64,000 bases of DNA from Nannocystis pusilla (GTDB taxonomy: Bacteria; Myxococcota_A; Polyangia; Nannocystales; Nannocystaceae), in assembly GCF_020073745.1 (NCBI RefSeq), contig NZ_JAIRAU010000028.1, positions 248,001 through 312,000 on the forward strand, in the 5' to 3' direction. The translations under genes and the position numbers were made by a program. Under the pieces are notes generated by a model. It did no database searches and was not told the DNA's origin. It was given only the letters and a program-made list of their open reading frames with translations. This document shows, piece by piece, positions 1-8,308 of this stretch; the first letter of the stretch is position 1, and each line of letters begins with the position of its first letter.

Positions 1-375
1 GGGCCGACCAAGCGGATCGGCGACATCGGCGCGGCGATCTACGAGTTCGCCCACGGTCGCCACGGCTACGGCGTCGTCGAGGCCTTCTGCGGCCACGGCA
101 TCGGCCGCGAGTTCCACATGGCGCCGCAGGTGTCGCACGTCGGCAAGCGCGGCAACGGCCTGCGCATGAAGCCGGGCATGACCTTCACCATCGAGCCGAT
201 GATCAACCTCGGCACGCCCCACTGCGACATCCTGGCCGACGGCTGGACCGCCGTCACCAAGGACGGCAAGTGGAGCGCCCAGGTCGAGCACACCATCCTC
301 GTCACCGAGCACGGCTTCGAGGTCCTCACCCTGCGCGACGCCTCCTGGCGGCCCAGCTGGGCCGCCGCCAGCTGA
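1..375 (+). CDS. map: Type I methionine aminopeptidase, C-terminal part
   Basis: Removes the initiator methionine from nascent proteins in the cytoplasm. The frame is open from the first base, so the N-terminal half lies outside the window and about 124 residues are seen. The family's metal-binding landmarks are present: a His in the GHGIG stretch (about residue 33 of the fragment), the Glu of TIEPM, and the Glu of VEHTILVT near the end. The tail after the catalytic core is short, as in the type I family. The stop is followed within about 25 bp by a 14-bp CATG repeat array. Identification is firm; only the start is missing. Confidence 0.93.
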   Translation, partial: GPTKRIGDIGAAIYEFAHGRHGYGVVEAFCGHGIGREFHMAPQVSHVGKRGNGLRMKPGMTFTIEPMINLGTPHCDILADGWTAVTKDGKWSAQVEHTILVTEHGFEVLTLRDASWRPSWAAAS

Positions 376-397
376 GCCGGCGGCCTGGCGTCCCGGG

Positions 398-463
398 CAT
401 GCTCCCAGGGACATGCCCGTGAAGACATGTCTGGGAGGGCCTGTCCTCGCAGACACGCTGACA
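398..463. repeat. 14-bp CATG repeat array, five units
   Basis: Units begin at 398, 412, 426, 440 and 454, exactly 14 bp apart. The first three start CATG, the fourth CCTG and the fifth CACG. The unit form is CATG-YCC-NNNN-GGR, palindromic around CATG and again around the N4 loop. It lies just downstream of the map stop and before the oppositely oriented small ORF. Confidence 0.85.
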
Positions 464-503
464 GAAGAATCGCGGCGCCCCGAGCGAGGCGCCGCGGTGG
501 TGC

Positions 504-554
504 TCAGGCCATCCCGATGGTGGGGCCGGCCTTGACCTTGCTCTTGACCTTCAT
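504..554 (-). CDS. Possible 16-residue peptide
   Basis: A very short frame reading MKVKSKVKAGPTIGMA. It is preceded by a good ribosome-binding sequence (GGGAGA, about 5 nt before the ATG). The Lys-rich start followed by KAG recalls short leader-type peptides annotated in other bacteria, but I cannot assign a family. It stands alone between two repeat arrays. No modification enzyme is next to it, so calling it a natural-product precursor would be speculation. Chance occurrence is possible at this length. Confidence 0.4.
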   Translation of the reverse strand: MKVKSKVKAGPTIGMA

Positions 555-707
555 GACGCTCTCCCTTTCTCAGGCCTGGCGGTGGATCGGACCTGCGTGT
601 GGACTGCTCCGAGACAAACTTTGCGGATCATGGCAGTCGCCGCGGAGGAAGTCGCCCGGCCCGCGAGCACGCGAGGGGCGAGACCGTGCCTCGCTCGGCC
701 TCGCTCA

Positions 708-745
708 TGACATGTCTGTACAGACATGTCCCGTAGACCATATCC
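708..745. repeat. 14-bp CATG repeat array, three units
   Basis: Units at 711 (CATG), 725 (CATG) and 739 (CATA). The array lies about 45 bp beyond the 3' end of the TetR gene, facing the array at 398-463 across the convergent map/TetR interval. Confidence 0.8.
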
Positions 746-787
746 ATCCGCCGGCCCGCGGCGCCGACACGGCCCGTCTCCGGCCCC

Positions 788-1423
788 TCACTCGGCCGCG
801 CGCGTGCGGCCGCGCGGCTTCGTGCGCTGCCCCGGGGCCAGCGCGCCGTGGAGCAGCAGGTCGATCAGGCGCTGCAGGTACTCGTCGTCGAGCGGCGCGC
901 GCTCGAGGAACAGCCGGCGGTTGAGCGCCGCGCCGAACACGTCGAACAGCAGCTTCGAGTCGACGCCGGGCGCGATCTCGCCGCGCGCCTCGGCGGCCTC
1001 GAGGATCGCGCGGGGTCCCGTCTCGAGGGTCGTGCGCACCGACCTCACGATCGCCAACATCTCGGGGTCCGCGCCCTCGACCACGAACAGGCGGAACAGC
1101 CCCTGGAACTGGGGCTGGGCCGCGAGCTCGCCGATCCGGCGGGCGATCGCCAGCATGTCGCCGCGCAGCGAGCCGGTGCCGGCGACCGCGAACGTCTCGC
1201 TGGCGATCGACATCAGCGCGTCGCGGACCAGCTCCTGCTTGCTCGGCCAGCGGCGGTACACCGTCGTCTTGTTGACCCCGGCCAGCGCCGCCACGTCCTC
1301 GATGCGCAGCCCGTGATAGCCCGCGCGGGCGGCCTCGCGCAGCGTCGCCGCCAGCACCCCGCGCACCACAGGTTCCCCGCGCACGAGCGCCTGCGTCTTC
1401 GCCTTCCGCTTCGCCTGGACCAC
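788..1423 (-). CDS. TetR/AcrR-family transcriptional regulator
   Basis: Predicted DNA-binding repressor acting on the divergent P450 gene and on itself. The N-terminal helix-turn-helix is clear around residues 38-60 (IEDVAALAGVNKTTVYRRW), followed by an all-helical ligand-binding region of usual TetR length. I chose the GTG at 1423, giving 211 residues. A TTG at 1465 would add 14 residues but lies inside a palindromic operator, and neither start has a strong ribosome-binding site. Two palindromes, at 1459-1479 and 1501-1527, lie in the divergent interval. The arrangement suggests control of P450 expression by a small ligand, which cannot be named. Confidence 0.88.
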   Translation of the reverse strand: MVQAKRKAKTQALVRGEPVVRGVLAATLREAARAGYHGLRIEDVAALAGVNKTTVYRRWPSKQELVRDALMSIASETFAVAGTGSLRGDMLAIARRIGELAAQPQFQGLFRLFVVEGADPEMLAIVRSVRTTLETGPRAILEAAEARGEIAPGVDSKLLFDVFGAALNRRLFLERAPLDDEYLQRLIDLLLHGALAPGQRTKPRGRTRAAE

Positions 1424-1458
1424 GGCCGCACTCAGCGTAGCACCGGCGCCGCGGCCAT

Positions 1459-1479
1459 ATCGCAACTATAAGTTGCAAT
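1459..1479. promoter_or_regulatory. Probable TetR operator 1
   Basis: Arms ATCGCAACT and AGTTGCAAT around a 3-bp ATA spacer, one mismatch from perfect. Same core (GCAACT/AGTTGC) as the second site, with centres 45 bp apart. Overlaps the upstream possible start of the TetR gene. Confidence 0.7.
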
Positions 1480-1500
1480 GCGACCGGCGCGTGTCACCCT

Positions 1501-1527
1501 CGTATCGCAACTGAGAGTTGCGATACG
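1501..1527. promoter_or_regulatory. Probable TetR operator 2
   Basis: Perfect inverted repeat: arm CGTATCGCAACT, spacer GAG, then the exact reverse complement of the arm. It ends 4 bp before the P450 ATG, so a bound dimer would cover the 5' end of the P450 transcript. Confidence 0.78.
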
Positions 1528-1531
1528 CGCC

Positions 1532-2773
1532 ATGACCGACACGACCACCCTCTTCAGCCCCGCGATGTTCGCCGACCCGTACCCGATCTACGCCCGCCTG
1601 CGCGAGCAGACGCCCGTGCTGCACGTCCCGCAGATCGGCGTGTGGCTGGTGACGCGCTACGACGACGTCCAGCACATCCTCAAGTCGCCCGAGCTGTTCT
1701 CCTCGGAGCGGACCGCCGCGATCGACAGGCTGCGAGATCCGCGGCTCTCCGAGGGCATGGAGCTGCTCGCCTCGCGCTCGCTCGTCAGCATCGACCCGCC
1801 GGACCACACGCGGCTGCGGCGGCTCGTCAACGTCGCCTTCACCCCGCGGGCGATCGCCCGGCTCGAGCGGCGGGTCCGCGACCTCGCGCGCGAGCTCGTC
1901 GACGACATCGTGCGCAAGGACAGCTTCGACCTCATGGAGGACCTCGCCGTCCCGCTGCCGGTGATCGTGATCTCCGAGCTGCTCGGCGTCGACCCGGCGC
2001 GGCGGACCGAGTTCAAGCGCTGGTCCGACGATCTGCTGCTCGGCTCGCGGCTCGACGGTCACCTCGACGACGCGGAGATCGAGCGCATCGTCGCCAGCCG
2101 GCGCGAGTTCATCGCGTTCTTCCGCGCCATGATCGAGCACCGCCGGCGCGAGCCCGGGGACGACCTCCTGAGCGACCTCGTGCGCGCCGAGGCCGAGCGC
2201 GACGCCCTGAGCCCCGAGGAGGTGCTGACGATGGCGATCCTGCTGATGATCGCCGGCAACGAGACCACCACCAACCTGATCGGCAACGGCACCATCGCGC
2301 TGCTCGAGCACCCCGACGTCCTGCCGCGTCTGCGCGCCGACCCGACCCGGATCCCCGGCTTCGTCGAGGAGGTGCTGCGCTGGCGTTCACCGGTCGTCAT
2401 GCTCGTGCGCACGACGAGGCGGGACGTCGCCGTCGGCGGCGTCGACATCCCGCAGGGCGCCGTGCTCGGCGTCCTCGTCGACTCGGCCAACCACGACCCG
2501 ACGCACTTCGCCGAGCCGGAGCGCTTCGACATCGAGCGCCAGTCGGCCCACCTGTCGTTCGGCTACGGCATCCACTTCTGCGTCGGCGCGCCGCTGTCGC
2601 GGCTGGAGGGCCGGATCGCCTTCGAGGAGCTGGTCGCGCGCGTGCCCGAGTTCTCGCGCGAACCCGGGCCGCTGGAGTGGACGCCGAGCTTCAACCTGCG
2701 CGGGCTGAAGCGGCTGCCGCTGCGTCGCGGCGCGCCGGTCAGCGCGCCAGCGTCACGCGGAAGTACGGCATGA
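1532..2773 (+). CDS. Cytochrome P450
   Basis: Soluble bacterial P450 monooxygenase of 413 residues. Seen directly: the I-helix oxygen-activation motif AGNETT (241-246), the K-helix ExxR (E280-R283), and the heme loop FGYGIHFCVG (343-352) with Cys350 as heme thiolate ligand. The start at 1532 gives a normal N-terminus (MTDTTTLF). An ATG at 1478 would put both operators inside the gene. No ferredoxin or reductase gene is adjacent, so the redox partner must be elsewhere. The last 35 bp overlap the convergent lipoprotein gene. Substrate unknown. Confidence 0.93.
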   Translation: MTDTTTLFSPAMFADPYPIYARLREQTPVLHVPQIGVWLVTRYDDVQHILKSPELFSSERTAAIDRLRDPRLSEGMELLASRSLVSIDPPDHTRLRRLVNVAFTPRAIARLERRVRDLARELVDDIVRKDSFDLMEDLAVPLPVIVISELLGVDPARRTEFKRWSDDLLLGSRLDGHLDDAEIERIVASRREFIAFFRAMIEHRRREPGDDLLSDLVRAEAERDALSPEEVLTMAILLMIAGNETTTNLIGNGTIALLEHPDVLPRLRADPTRIPGFVEEVLRWRSPVVMLVRTTRRDVAVGGVDIPQGAVLGVLVDSANHDPTHFAEPERFDIERQSAHLSFGYGIHFCVGAPLSRLEGRIAFEELVARVPEFSREPGPLEWTPSFNLRGLKRLPLRRGAPVSAPASRGSTA

Positions 2774-3443
2774 TCGCCTTCCAGTCCTGCGCGACGGCGC
2801 GGGTGTCGCCGAACGGGTACTCCATGCGGGCGATGTACATGACGTCGCCGTAGGGGAACATGAACTGCTGGATCTCGCGGACCGCGTTGCTGCCCGACTC
2901 GTCCATCACCTGCAGCTTGGCGTAGATGCCGGTCTTGTCGAAGTAGTCGTCGTTGAACGACAGGTCTTCGATGTTGAGGCCGGCCTCCTGGTACTGGTTG
3001 CGGTAGAACGCGACCGCGCGCTCGTCGACCGGGCGCTCCTTCGGCGCGAGGTAGAACGTCAGCGCGATCATCTCGCTGTCGGACGACGAGCTGGCGCCGA
3101 GGTCCTCGTCGGAGCTGGACACGCCGGCCGACGAGCAGGAGGCCACGGTCACCCACTCCTTGTTGGACTCGAGGTCACCCTTCGAGTGACCGGTCTCCTC
3201 GCAGTTCTTGAACACGTACAGCGTGTCGGGGATCTCGAACTCGAGGCCGATCTGCGGGATCTTGATGATGTTGCCATCCTTCTTGCCGCTGCTCGGGTTG
3301 TCGATCCACTTGCGTGCCTCGGACTGCTTGCCCTTGCGGCGAGCCCCGCTGCCGCCGCAGCCGGAGGAGACCACCGAACCGGCCGCCACGGCCAGCGCGA
3401 CGGTAAACAACACGTTCTTGGGGACGCGACGGGAGGACATCAT
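2739..3443 (-). CDS. Hypothetical lipoprotein
   Basis: A 234-residue protein of unknown function. It starts MMSSRRVPKN, has a hydrophobic signal segment and a lipobox ending SSGC, so it should be lipidated and exported. The mature part has a Ser/Asp-rich stretch (SSSDEDLGASSSSDSE) and a compact C-terminal region with many aromatic residues. No family recognised. It lies downstream of gpmI on the same strand, about 130 bp away, so it probably has its own promoter. Its 3' end overlaps the P450 gene. Confidence 0.8.
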   Translation of the reverse strand: MMSSRRVPKNVLFTVALAVAAGSVVSSGCGGSGARRKGKQSEARKWIDNPSSGKKDGNIIKIPQIGLEFEIPDTLYVFKNCEETGHSKGDLESNKEWVTVASCSSAGVSSSDEDLGASSSSDSEMIALTFYLAPKERPVDERAVAFYRNQYQEAGLNIEDLSFNDDYFDKTGIYAKLQVMDESGSNAVREIQQFMFPYGDVMYIARMEYPFGDTRAVAQDWKAIMPYFRVTLAR

Positions 3444-3571
3444 GGCTTCTGGAGACCGTTCGCGCGCACAGTACCCAAGTGCGCCGCGGGCGGCAAGACG
3501 TCCGTCCGGCCGCTCGCCGCGCCGCGAAGCGGGCCGCCGCACGCCCGCCCGCGTCCCCGGCGCGCCCCCGC

Positions 3572-5194
3572 TCACCGGGCCAGCAGCGACGCCCGGTAGC
3601 CCTCCGGCGGCAGAAAGCCGAGCAGCTCGAGGCACGTCGACGCCACGTTCGACAGCCCGGCCGCGGGCGGCGGCGCCAGCAGCGGACCGCCACCGGCGGC
3701 GCGCGGGTCGACGATCGCCAGCGGCACGCGGTTGAGGCTGTGACTGGTCCGCACCTGCAGCGCGCCGTCGGGGCGGAGGTCGAACATCTGGTCGGCGTTG
3801 CCGTGGTCGGCCGTCACCACCGTGATGCCCTTGCGGGCGCGCACCGCCTCGATCACCCGGCCGAGGCACAGGTCGACCGCCTCGACCGCGAGGACCGTCG
3901 CCCCGAGGTCGCCGGTGTGACCGATCATGTCGCCGTTGGCGTAGTTGACCCGCACGAACTTCGGCTTGTACGCGTCGAGTTCGGCGATCAGGCGGTCGGT
4001 GATCTCGGCGGCGCGCATCCACGGGCGGTGCTCGAGCGGCGGCCCGTCCGACTCGACCTCGACGTACTTCTCGCGCTTGGGGTCGAACGGCTCCGAGCGG
4101 TTGCCGTTCCAGAAGTAGGTCACGTGGCCGAACTTGTGCGTCTCGCTGATCGCCAGCTGCGTCACCCCGGCGCCGGCCAGCAGCTCGCCCATCGTCCCGG
4201 CGATCGCCGGCGGCGCGACCAGGAAGTGGGTCGGCAGCTGGAGGTCGCCGTCGTACTGCGTCATCCCGGCGAACTCGACCCGCGGCTTCGGCCCGCGCGG
4301 GAACTTGTCGAAGTGCTCCTCCTCGAACGCGCGCGTCAGCTCGAGCGCCCGGTCGCCGCGGAAGTTGAACAGGATCACCGCCGCCCCGTCGCGGATCGGC
4401 CCGACCGGCCCCAGCGCGTCGGCGATCACGAACGCCGGCAGGTTCTGGTCGTCGAGACCTGTCTCTTTGTACAGGGTCTCGACCGCCTCGCGGGCCGACC
4501 CGAAGCGGCGCCCCAGCCCGCGCACGTGCGCGTCCCAGCCGCGCTCGACGATCTTCCAGTCGGCCTCGTAGCGGTCCATCGTCACGACCATGCGCCCGCC
4601 GCCGCTGGCGATCCGGTAGTCGCGGCCGTCCTGCGACAGGCGGGCGAGCACCGCCTCGAGGCGGTCGACGTACGCCAGCGCCGAGCGGGCCGGCACGTCG
4701 CGGCCGTCGAGCAGGACGTGCACGCGGACCTTCGGCACCCCCTCGAGCGCCGCCCGCTCGAGCAGCGCGATCACGTGGTCGATGTGGCTGTGGACGTTGC
4801 CGTCGGACAGCAGCCCGACGAGGTGCAGCGGCTCGCCGGACGTCTTGACCGCGTCGATGCAGCGGCGCCACGCCGGCCCGAAGATCGCCCCCGACGCGAT
4901 CGCCTGGGTCACCAGCTTGGCCCCCTGGTCGACGATCCGCCCGGCCCCGAGCGCGTTGTGACCGACCTCGCTGTTGCCCATGTCGGCGTCGCTCGGCATC
5001 CCCACGGCTGTCCCATGGGCCAGGAGACTGGTGAACGACGGCAGCCCGCGCAGGCGGTCGAGCGTCGGCGTGCGCGCCTGCGCCACCGCGTCGCCGAAGT
5101 CCCCGCGGCCGATGCCGACCCCGTCGAGCACGACGCACACCACCGGCCCCTCGGGCGGGCGGCGGGTCGGATGCTGCAGCAGCCTCGTCAACAT
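3572..5194 (-). CDS. gpmI: 2,3-bisphosphoglycerate-independent phosphoglycerate mutase
   Basis: Interconverts 3- and 2-phosphoglycerate in glycolysis with two Mn ions and a phosphoserine intermediate. At 540 residues it is of normal length. The N-terminus has CVVLDGVGIG, giving the first metal Asp. SDADMGNSEVGHNALGAG carries the catalytic Ser. Near the C-terminus are GDMIGHTGDLGAT and TADHGNAD, the remaining metal ligands. The ATG at 5194 has a strong AGGAGG site. That start codon sits inside a CATG repeat unit. It follows the outer-membrane-like gene by 18 bp, so the two are probably co-transcribed. Confidence 0.96.
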   Translation of the reverse strand: MLTRLLQHPTRRPPEGPVVCVVLDGVGIGRGDFGDAVAQARTPTLDRLRGLPSFTSLLAHGTAVGMPSDADMGNSEVGHNALGAGRIVDQGAKLVTQAIASGAIFGPAWRRCIDAVKTSGEPLHLVGLLSDGNVHSHIDHVIALLERAALEGVPKVRVHVLLDGRDVPARSALAYVDRLEAVLARLSQDGRDYRIASGGGRMVVTMDRYEADWKIVERGWDAHVRGLGRRFGSAREAVETLYKETGLDDQNLPAFVIADALGPVGPIRDGAAVILFNFRGDRALELTRAFEEEHFDKFPRGPKPRVEFAGMTQYDGDLQLPTHFLVAPPAIAGTMGELLAGAGVTQLAISETHKFGHVTYFWNGNRSEPFDPKREKYVEVESDGPPLEHRPWMRAAEITDRLIAELDAYKPKFVRVNYANGDMIGHTGDLGATVLAVEAVDLCLGRVIEAVRARKGITVVTADHGNADQMFDLRPDGALQVRTSHSLNRVPLAIVDPRAAGGGPLLAPPPAAGLSNVASTCLELLGFLPPEGYRASLLAR

Positions 5195-5225
5195 GTCCCT
5201 ATCCTCCTGTCCTCAAAACCATGCC
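5192..5225. repeat. 14-bp CATG repeat, three units over the gpmI start
   Basis: Units at 5192 (CATG), 5206 (CCTG) and 5220 (CATG). The first contains the gpmI start codon, the second its Shine-Dalgarno sequence, and the third lies within the last codons of the upstream gene. This placement at a translation start differs from the usual 3'-end position. Confidence 0.7.
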
Positions 5226-5944
5226 TGATAGGCCAGCGTCACGTTCAGCAGCATGTCGAACACCACGCTGTCCGGCTTGGTCCCGACCGGCGCGGCCGGG
5301 TCGACCACCACCTTCGTGCGCGAGAACGCCTTCTGCCAGTCGACCCCGAGCGCGAGCCCGTGGTTGTTGCGGATCGGCACGCCGACGCTGATCCCCGCGC
5401 GGACCAGCGGATCGTACGCGACCGTCTGCTCGTCCTCCCACGGGTTCGCCGACCGCATGCGCCGCCAGTTCGAGATCATCAGCCCGGCCCCGGCCCCGAA
5501 CTCGATCACCAGCACGCGCGCCGGGATCTGAAAGGATGGCCCGAGGGTCAGGTCGGTGTGAGACAGCGACGAGACCCGCGTCACCTCCTGCCCGATCGGC
5601 ATCCCCGTGTTCGGGTCGACCGGCGTCGTCGGGTCGGCCGGCACCGTGAAGCGGTTGCGCTCGGGGAAGCGGGTGTGCCCGCCCTGGAACTCGAAGCCGA
5701 AGCGCATCGGCCCCAGGCGCAGCGCGTGATAGCGGAGGGCCAGCCCGAAGCCGAAGCCGAGCGGCGGCCGGCGATCGAACAGCACGTCGCCGGCGCCGAT
5801 CAGGATGCCCATGCGGCCGATGACCGACACGCCGAACACGCGCTTCTTCTCGGCGATGTCGAGCACCGTGTTGCCGCGCGGCGCCGGCAGACCAGACGCG
5901 CCGTATGCGAGGCACGTCGCGAGGAGCGCCGCCAGGGGGAGCAT
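5213..5944 (-). CDS. Predicted outer-membrane beta-barrel protein
   Basis: 243 residues, unknown function. A signal peptide (MLPLAALLATCLAYGASG) is followed by alternating Gly/aromatic segments such as GFGFGLALRYHALRLG and EFGAGAGLMIS. It ends in a C-terminal aromatic residue (YQAWF), typical of outer-membrane barrels. The stop is 18 bp upstream of the gpmI start, on the same strand. No specific family recognised; barrel topology is inferred. Confidence 0.75.
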   Translation of the reverse strand: MLPLAALLATCLAYGASGLPAPRGNTVLDIAEKKRVFGVSVIGRMGILIGAGDVLFDRRPPLGFGFGLALRYHALRLGPMRFGFEFQGGHTRFPERNRFTVPADPTTPVDPNTGMPIGQEVTRVSSLSHTDLTLGPSFQIPARVLVIEFGAGAGLMISNWRRMRSANPWEDEQTVAYDPLVRAGISVGVPIRNNHGLALGVDWQKAFSRTKVVVDPAAPVGTKPDSVVFDMLLNVTLAYQAWF

Positions 5945-5990
5945 GCGACGGGCACCATAGCAAATCTTTTTCGCGCATAATCACCGGCGC

Positions 5991-7133
5991 ATGACCACCC
6001 GCGTCGCTCTCCGGCGAGACGCCGGCCGGATCGGCCCCGAGTCCGGGCCGTGGATCCGTCAGCGCCAGGTCGCCAAGATCTGGGGACCCCCGGACCCCGC
6101 GAGCCTCGCGCAGCTCGTCGACCACCGCGACGTCGTCCTCGGCTGGGGCCTCCTCGCGCCCGACGCCGACATCCCGCTGCGCCTCGTGCAATTCGGCGAC
6201 AAGCCGCCCGCGGCCGACTGGTTCGAGCGCAGGCTCGCCTCCGCCCTCGCCGCCCGCGCCGGCCTCGGCCTCGGCGAAACCCTCGACACCACCGCCTACC
6301 GCGAGGTCAACAGCGAGGGCGACGGCCTGCCCGGCCTGGTCATCGACCGCTACGGCGACGACCGCGTGGTCCAGCTCGGTACCCCGGCGATGACCGCCCG
6401 CCGCGCCGCGATCCTGGAGTTCTTGCGCCCGCGCACCCCCGGCCAGATCTTCGTGATCGCCGGCGAGGCCGCGCCCGACGCCGCCGAGTCCGTCCTCGAG
6501 TTCCGCGAACATGGCCTTTGGTTCAGCTGCCCGGCCCCGCCCGCGCAGAAGACCGGCGCCTACCTCGACCAGCGCGACAACCGCCGCCTGGCCGCCGGCC
6601 TCGCCGCGCGCGCGGGCGGCCCGCTGCTCGACCTCGGCTGCCACGTCGGCGGCTTCGTCGTCCACGCCGCCGCCGCCGGCGTGCGGGCAGTCGGCCTCGA
6701 CCAGAGCGCCCGCGCCCTCAGTTTCGCCCGGCGCAACGCCGCGCGCAACGACCTGACCGAAAGGACAGCCTTCGTCCAGGCCGACATGTTCGGCGCCCTC
6801 GACGACCCCGCGCTGGCCGGCCCGTTCGGCGTGATCGTGTTCGACCCGCCGCGGATCGCCACCGGCTCGCAGGGCCGCGAGCGCGCGGTCGCGGCCATGG
6901 CCCGCAGCCTCGGCCGCCTGGTCCCGCGCCTCGCCCCCGGCGGCTTCCTGCTCGCCTGCAGCTGCTCGCACCACGTCGGCCGCGCCGACCTCGACGCCGC
7001 CCTGCTCGGCGCCGGCCCCCACGGCTTCACCCGCGTCCACGCCCTCGGCCCCGGCCCCGACCACCCGGTCTGGCCCGGCCACGTCGAGGGCGAGTACCTG
7101 CGCGTCAACGTCTACCAGCGCCGCGACACCTGA
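5991..7133 (+). CDS. RlmI-like class I SAM-dependent rRNA methyltransferase
   Basis: 380 residues with the layout of the 23S rRNA m5C1962 methyltransferase family. There is an N-terminal PUA-like region, a central EVNSEGDGLPGLVIDRYGD block, a SAM-binding segment DLGCHVGGF and a second acidic loop ending VFDPPRIA. A CSCSHHV block near residue 323 supplies the likely catalytic Cys. The whole family signature from E. coli RlmI is recognisable, but exact target specificity is inferred. The ATG at 5991 fits the family N-terminus. The gene ends into a six-unit CATG array shared with the convergent protease gene. Confidence 0.88.
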   Translation: MTTRVALRRDAGRIGPESGPWIRQRQVAKIWGPPDPASLAQLVDHRDVVLGWGLLAPDADIPLRLVQFGDKPPAADWFERRLASALAARAGLGLGETLDTTAYREVNSEGDGLPGLVIDRYGDDRVVQLGTPAMTARRAAILEFLRPRTPGQIFVIAGEAAPDAAESVLEFREHGLWFSCPAPPAQKTGAYLDQRDNRRLAAGLAARAGGPLLDLGCHVGGFVVHAAAAGVRAVGLDQSARALSFARRNAARNDLTERTAFVQADMFGALDDPALAGPFGVIVFDPPRIATGSQGRERAVAAMARSLGRLVPRLAPGGFLLACSCSHHVGRADLDAALLGAGPHGFTRVHALGPGPDHPVWPGHVEGEYLRVNVYQRRDT

Positions 7134-7139
7134 CCGTGA

Positions 7140-7222
7140 GGACATGCCTCCACGGGCATGCCCCTTCGGACATGTCCCTTCGGGCATACCTCACGAGCCA
7201 TGTCCTCGCGGACATGTCCCTC
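7140..7222. repeat. 14-bp CATG repeat array, six units
   Basis: Units at 7143, 7157, 7171, 7185 (CATA), 7199 and 7213. It fills nearly the whole interval between the convergent rRNA methyltransferase and protease stop codons. It contains CTTCGG-type loops. Best-preserved array on this side of the window and a candidate bidirectional terminator. Confidence 0.9.
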
Positions 7223-8285
7223 ACAGCCCCTCGACCGGCGCCAGCGTGACGGAGCGCAGCGGCTCGCCGGCGCGCTGGACCTGCATCTCGATCGGCCCGT
7301 CGACGCCGATGAGCTGCGTCAGGTAGGCCACCTCGGACACGCGGTGGACCGGCTGGCCGGCGACCGACAGGATGAAGTCGTCGACCTGCAGCCCGGCCTT
7401 GGCGCCCGGGCCTGCCGCCTCGACGCGGGTGATCTTGACGGTCGCCAAGCGCCCCGGGAACTCGTCGTCGTCGACGGCGCGGATGCCGAGGCGCACGCGG
7501 CGGAAGCGGCCGTGCGTCAGCACCTCCTCGAGGTAGCGGCGGACCATCGGCGCCGGCACGGCGAAGCCGATGCCGGTGCCCTCGCCGCGGACCGCGGTGG
7601 CGATCCCCAGCACCTCGCCGCGCAGGTCGACGATCGGCCCGCCGGAGCTGCCGGTGTTGATCGACGCGTCGGTCTGCACGAAGCTGAAGAAGCCGTCCTG
7701 CGGCAGGTCCTCCGGCTTGCCGACGTCGGCCCAGTCGCGCCCGAGGCCGGACACCACCCCGACCGTCACGGTGTCGCCGAGGCCGAACGGGTGGCCGACG
7801 GCGAGCACCCACTCGCCCGGCCGCACCGGTCGCTCGCGGAACACCACCGGCGCCTGGTCGACGCGCGGCGGGTCGGGGGCGATCACCGCCAGGTCGAGCA
7901 GCGGCTCGCGGTGGATCACCTGCGCCCGCACGCGCTCCTGATTGGCGTACTGGACGTCGATCTCGCTGGCGGTGAGCGGCACCACATGGGCGTTCGTCAC
8001 CACGAGCCCGTCGGCGCGCACGAGCGTGCCGCTACCGATCCCCCGCTTCGCCCGGCCCCCGGCCTGCGGCAGCGTGCAGATCACGCTGACCACCGACGGC
8101 GCGATCTGCTCGGTCACCGCCGCGAAGTCGGGCAGCGCCGTCGGGCGCGACGGTCGCTGCGGCGGCGGCGCGCTCGGCGGCGGCGCGCTCTTCGAGCTGT
8201 CCGAAGAGACAGGCGAAGGCGCCGCGTCGTCGAGCGGTCGACACGCGACGAGCGCGACCAGCCCGGCGACGAACAGCGTGCGCAC
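7221..8285 (-). CDS. HtrA/DegP-type serine protease lipoprotein with one PDZ domain
   Basis: Envelope quality-control protease, 354 residues. The GTG at 8285 gives a short signal sequence ending LVAC (Cys15), so it is a predicted lipoprotein. A Pro/Ser-rich linker follows. The trypsin-like domain has the triad His100 (TNAHVV), Asp131 (LDLAVI) and Ser214 (GSSGGP). A single PDZ domain occupies roughly residues 255-345. A GAGGA sequence precedes the start. The upstream acidic gene ends 23 bp before it, so the two form an operon. Lipid anchoring instead of a DegS-type membrane helix is the notable variation. Confidence 0.9.
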   Translation of the reverse strand: MRTLFVAGLVALVACRPLDDAAPSPVSSDSSKSAPPPSAPPPQRPSRPTALPDFAAVTEQIAPSVVSVICTLPQAGGRAKRGIGSGTLVRADGLVVTNAHVVPLTASEIDVQYANQERVRAQVIHREPLLDLAVIAPDPPRVDQAPVVFRERPVRPGEWVLAVGHPFGLGDTVTVGVVSGLGRDWADVGKPEDLPQDGFFSFVQTDASINTGSSGGPIVDLRGEVLGIATAVRGEGTGIGFAVPAPMVRRYLEEVLTHGRFRRVRLGIRAVDDDEFPGRLATVKITRVEAAGPGAKAGLQVDDFILSVAGQPVHRVSEVAYLTQLIGVDGPIEMQVQRAGEPLRSVTLAPVEGL

Positions 8286-8308
8286 CGGCGTCTCAGTCCT
8301 CGTCGTGC

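Noticed and set aside
2739..5138. 799-residue minus-strand frame joining the lipoprotein to the gpmI region
   Set aside because: Only the last 234 residues look like a real protein. The upstream part is a frame-shadow of gpmI with Arg/Gly-rich low-complexity sequence.
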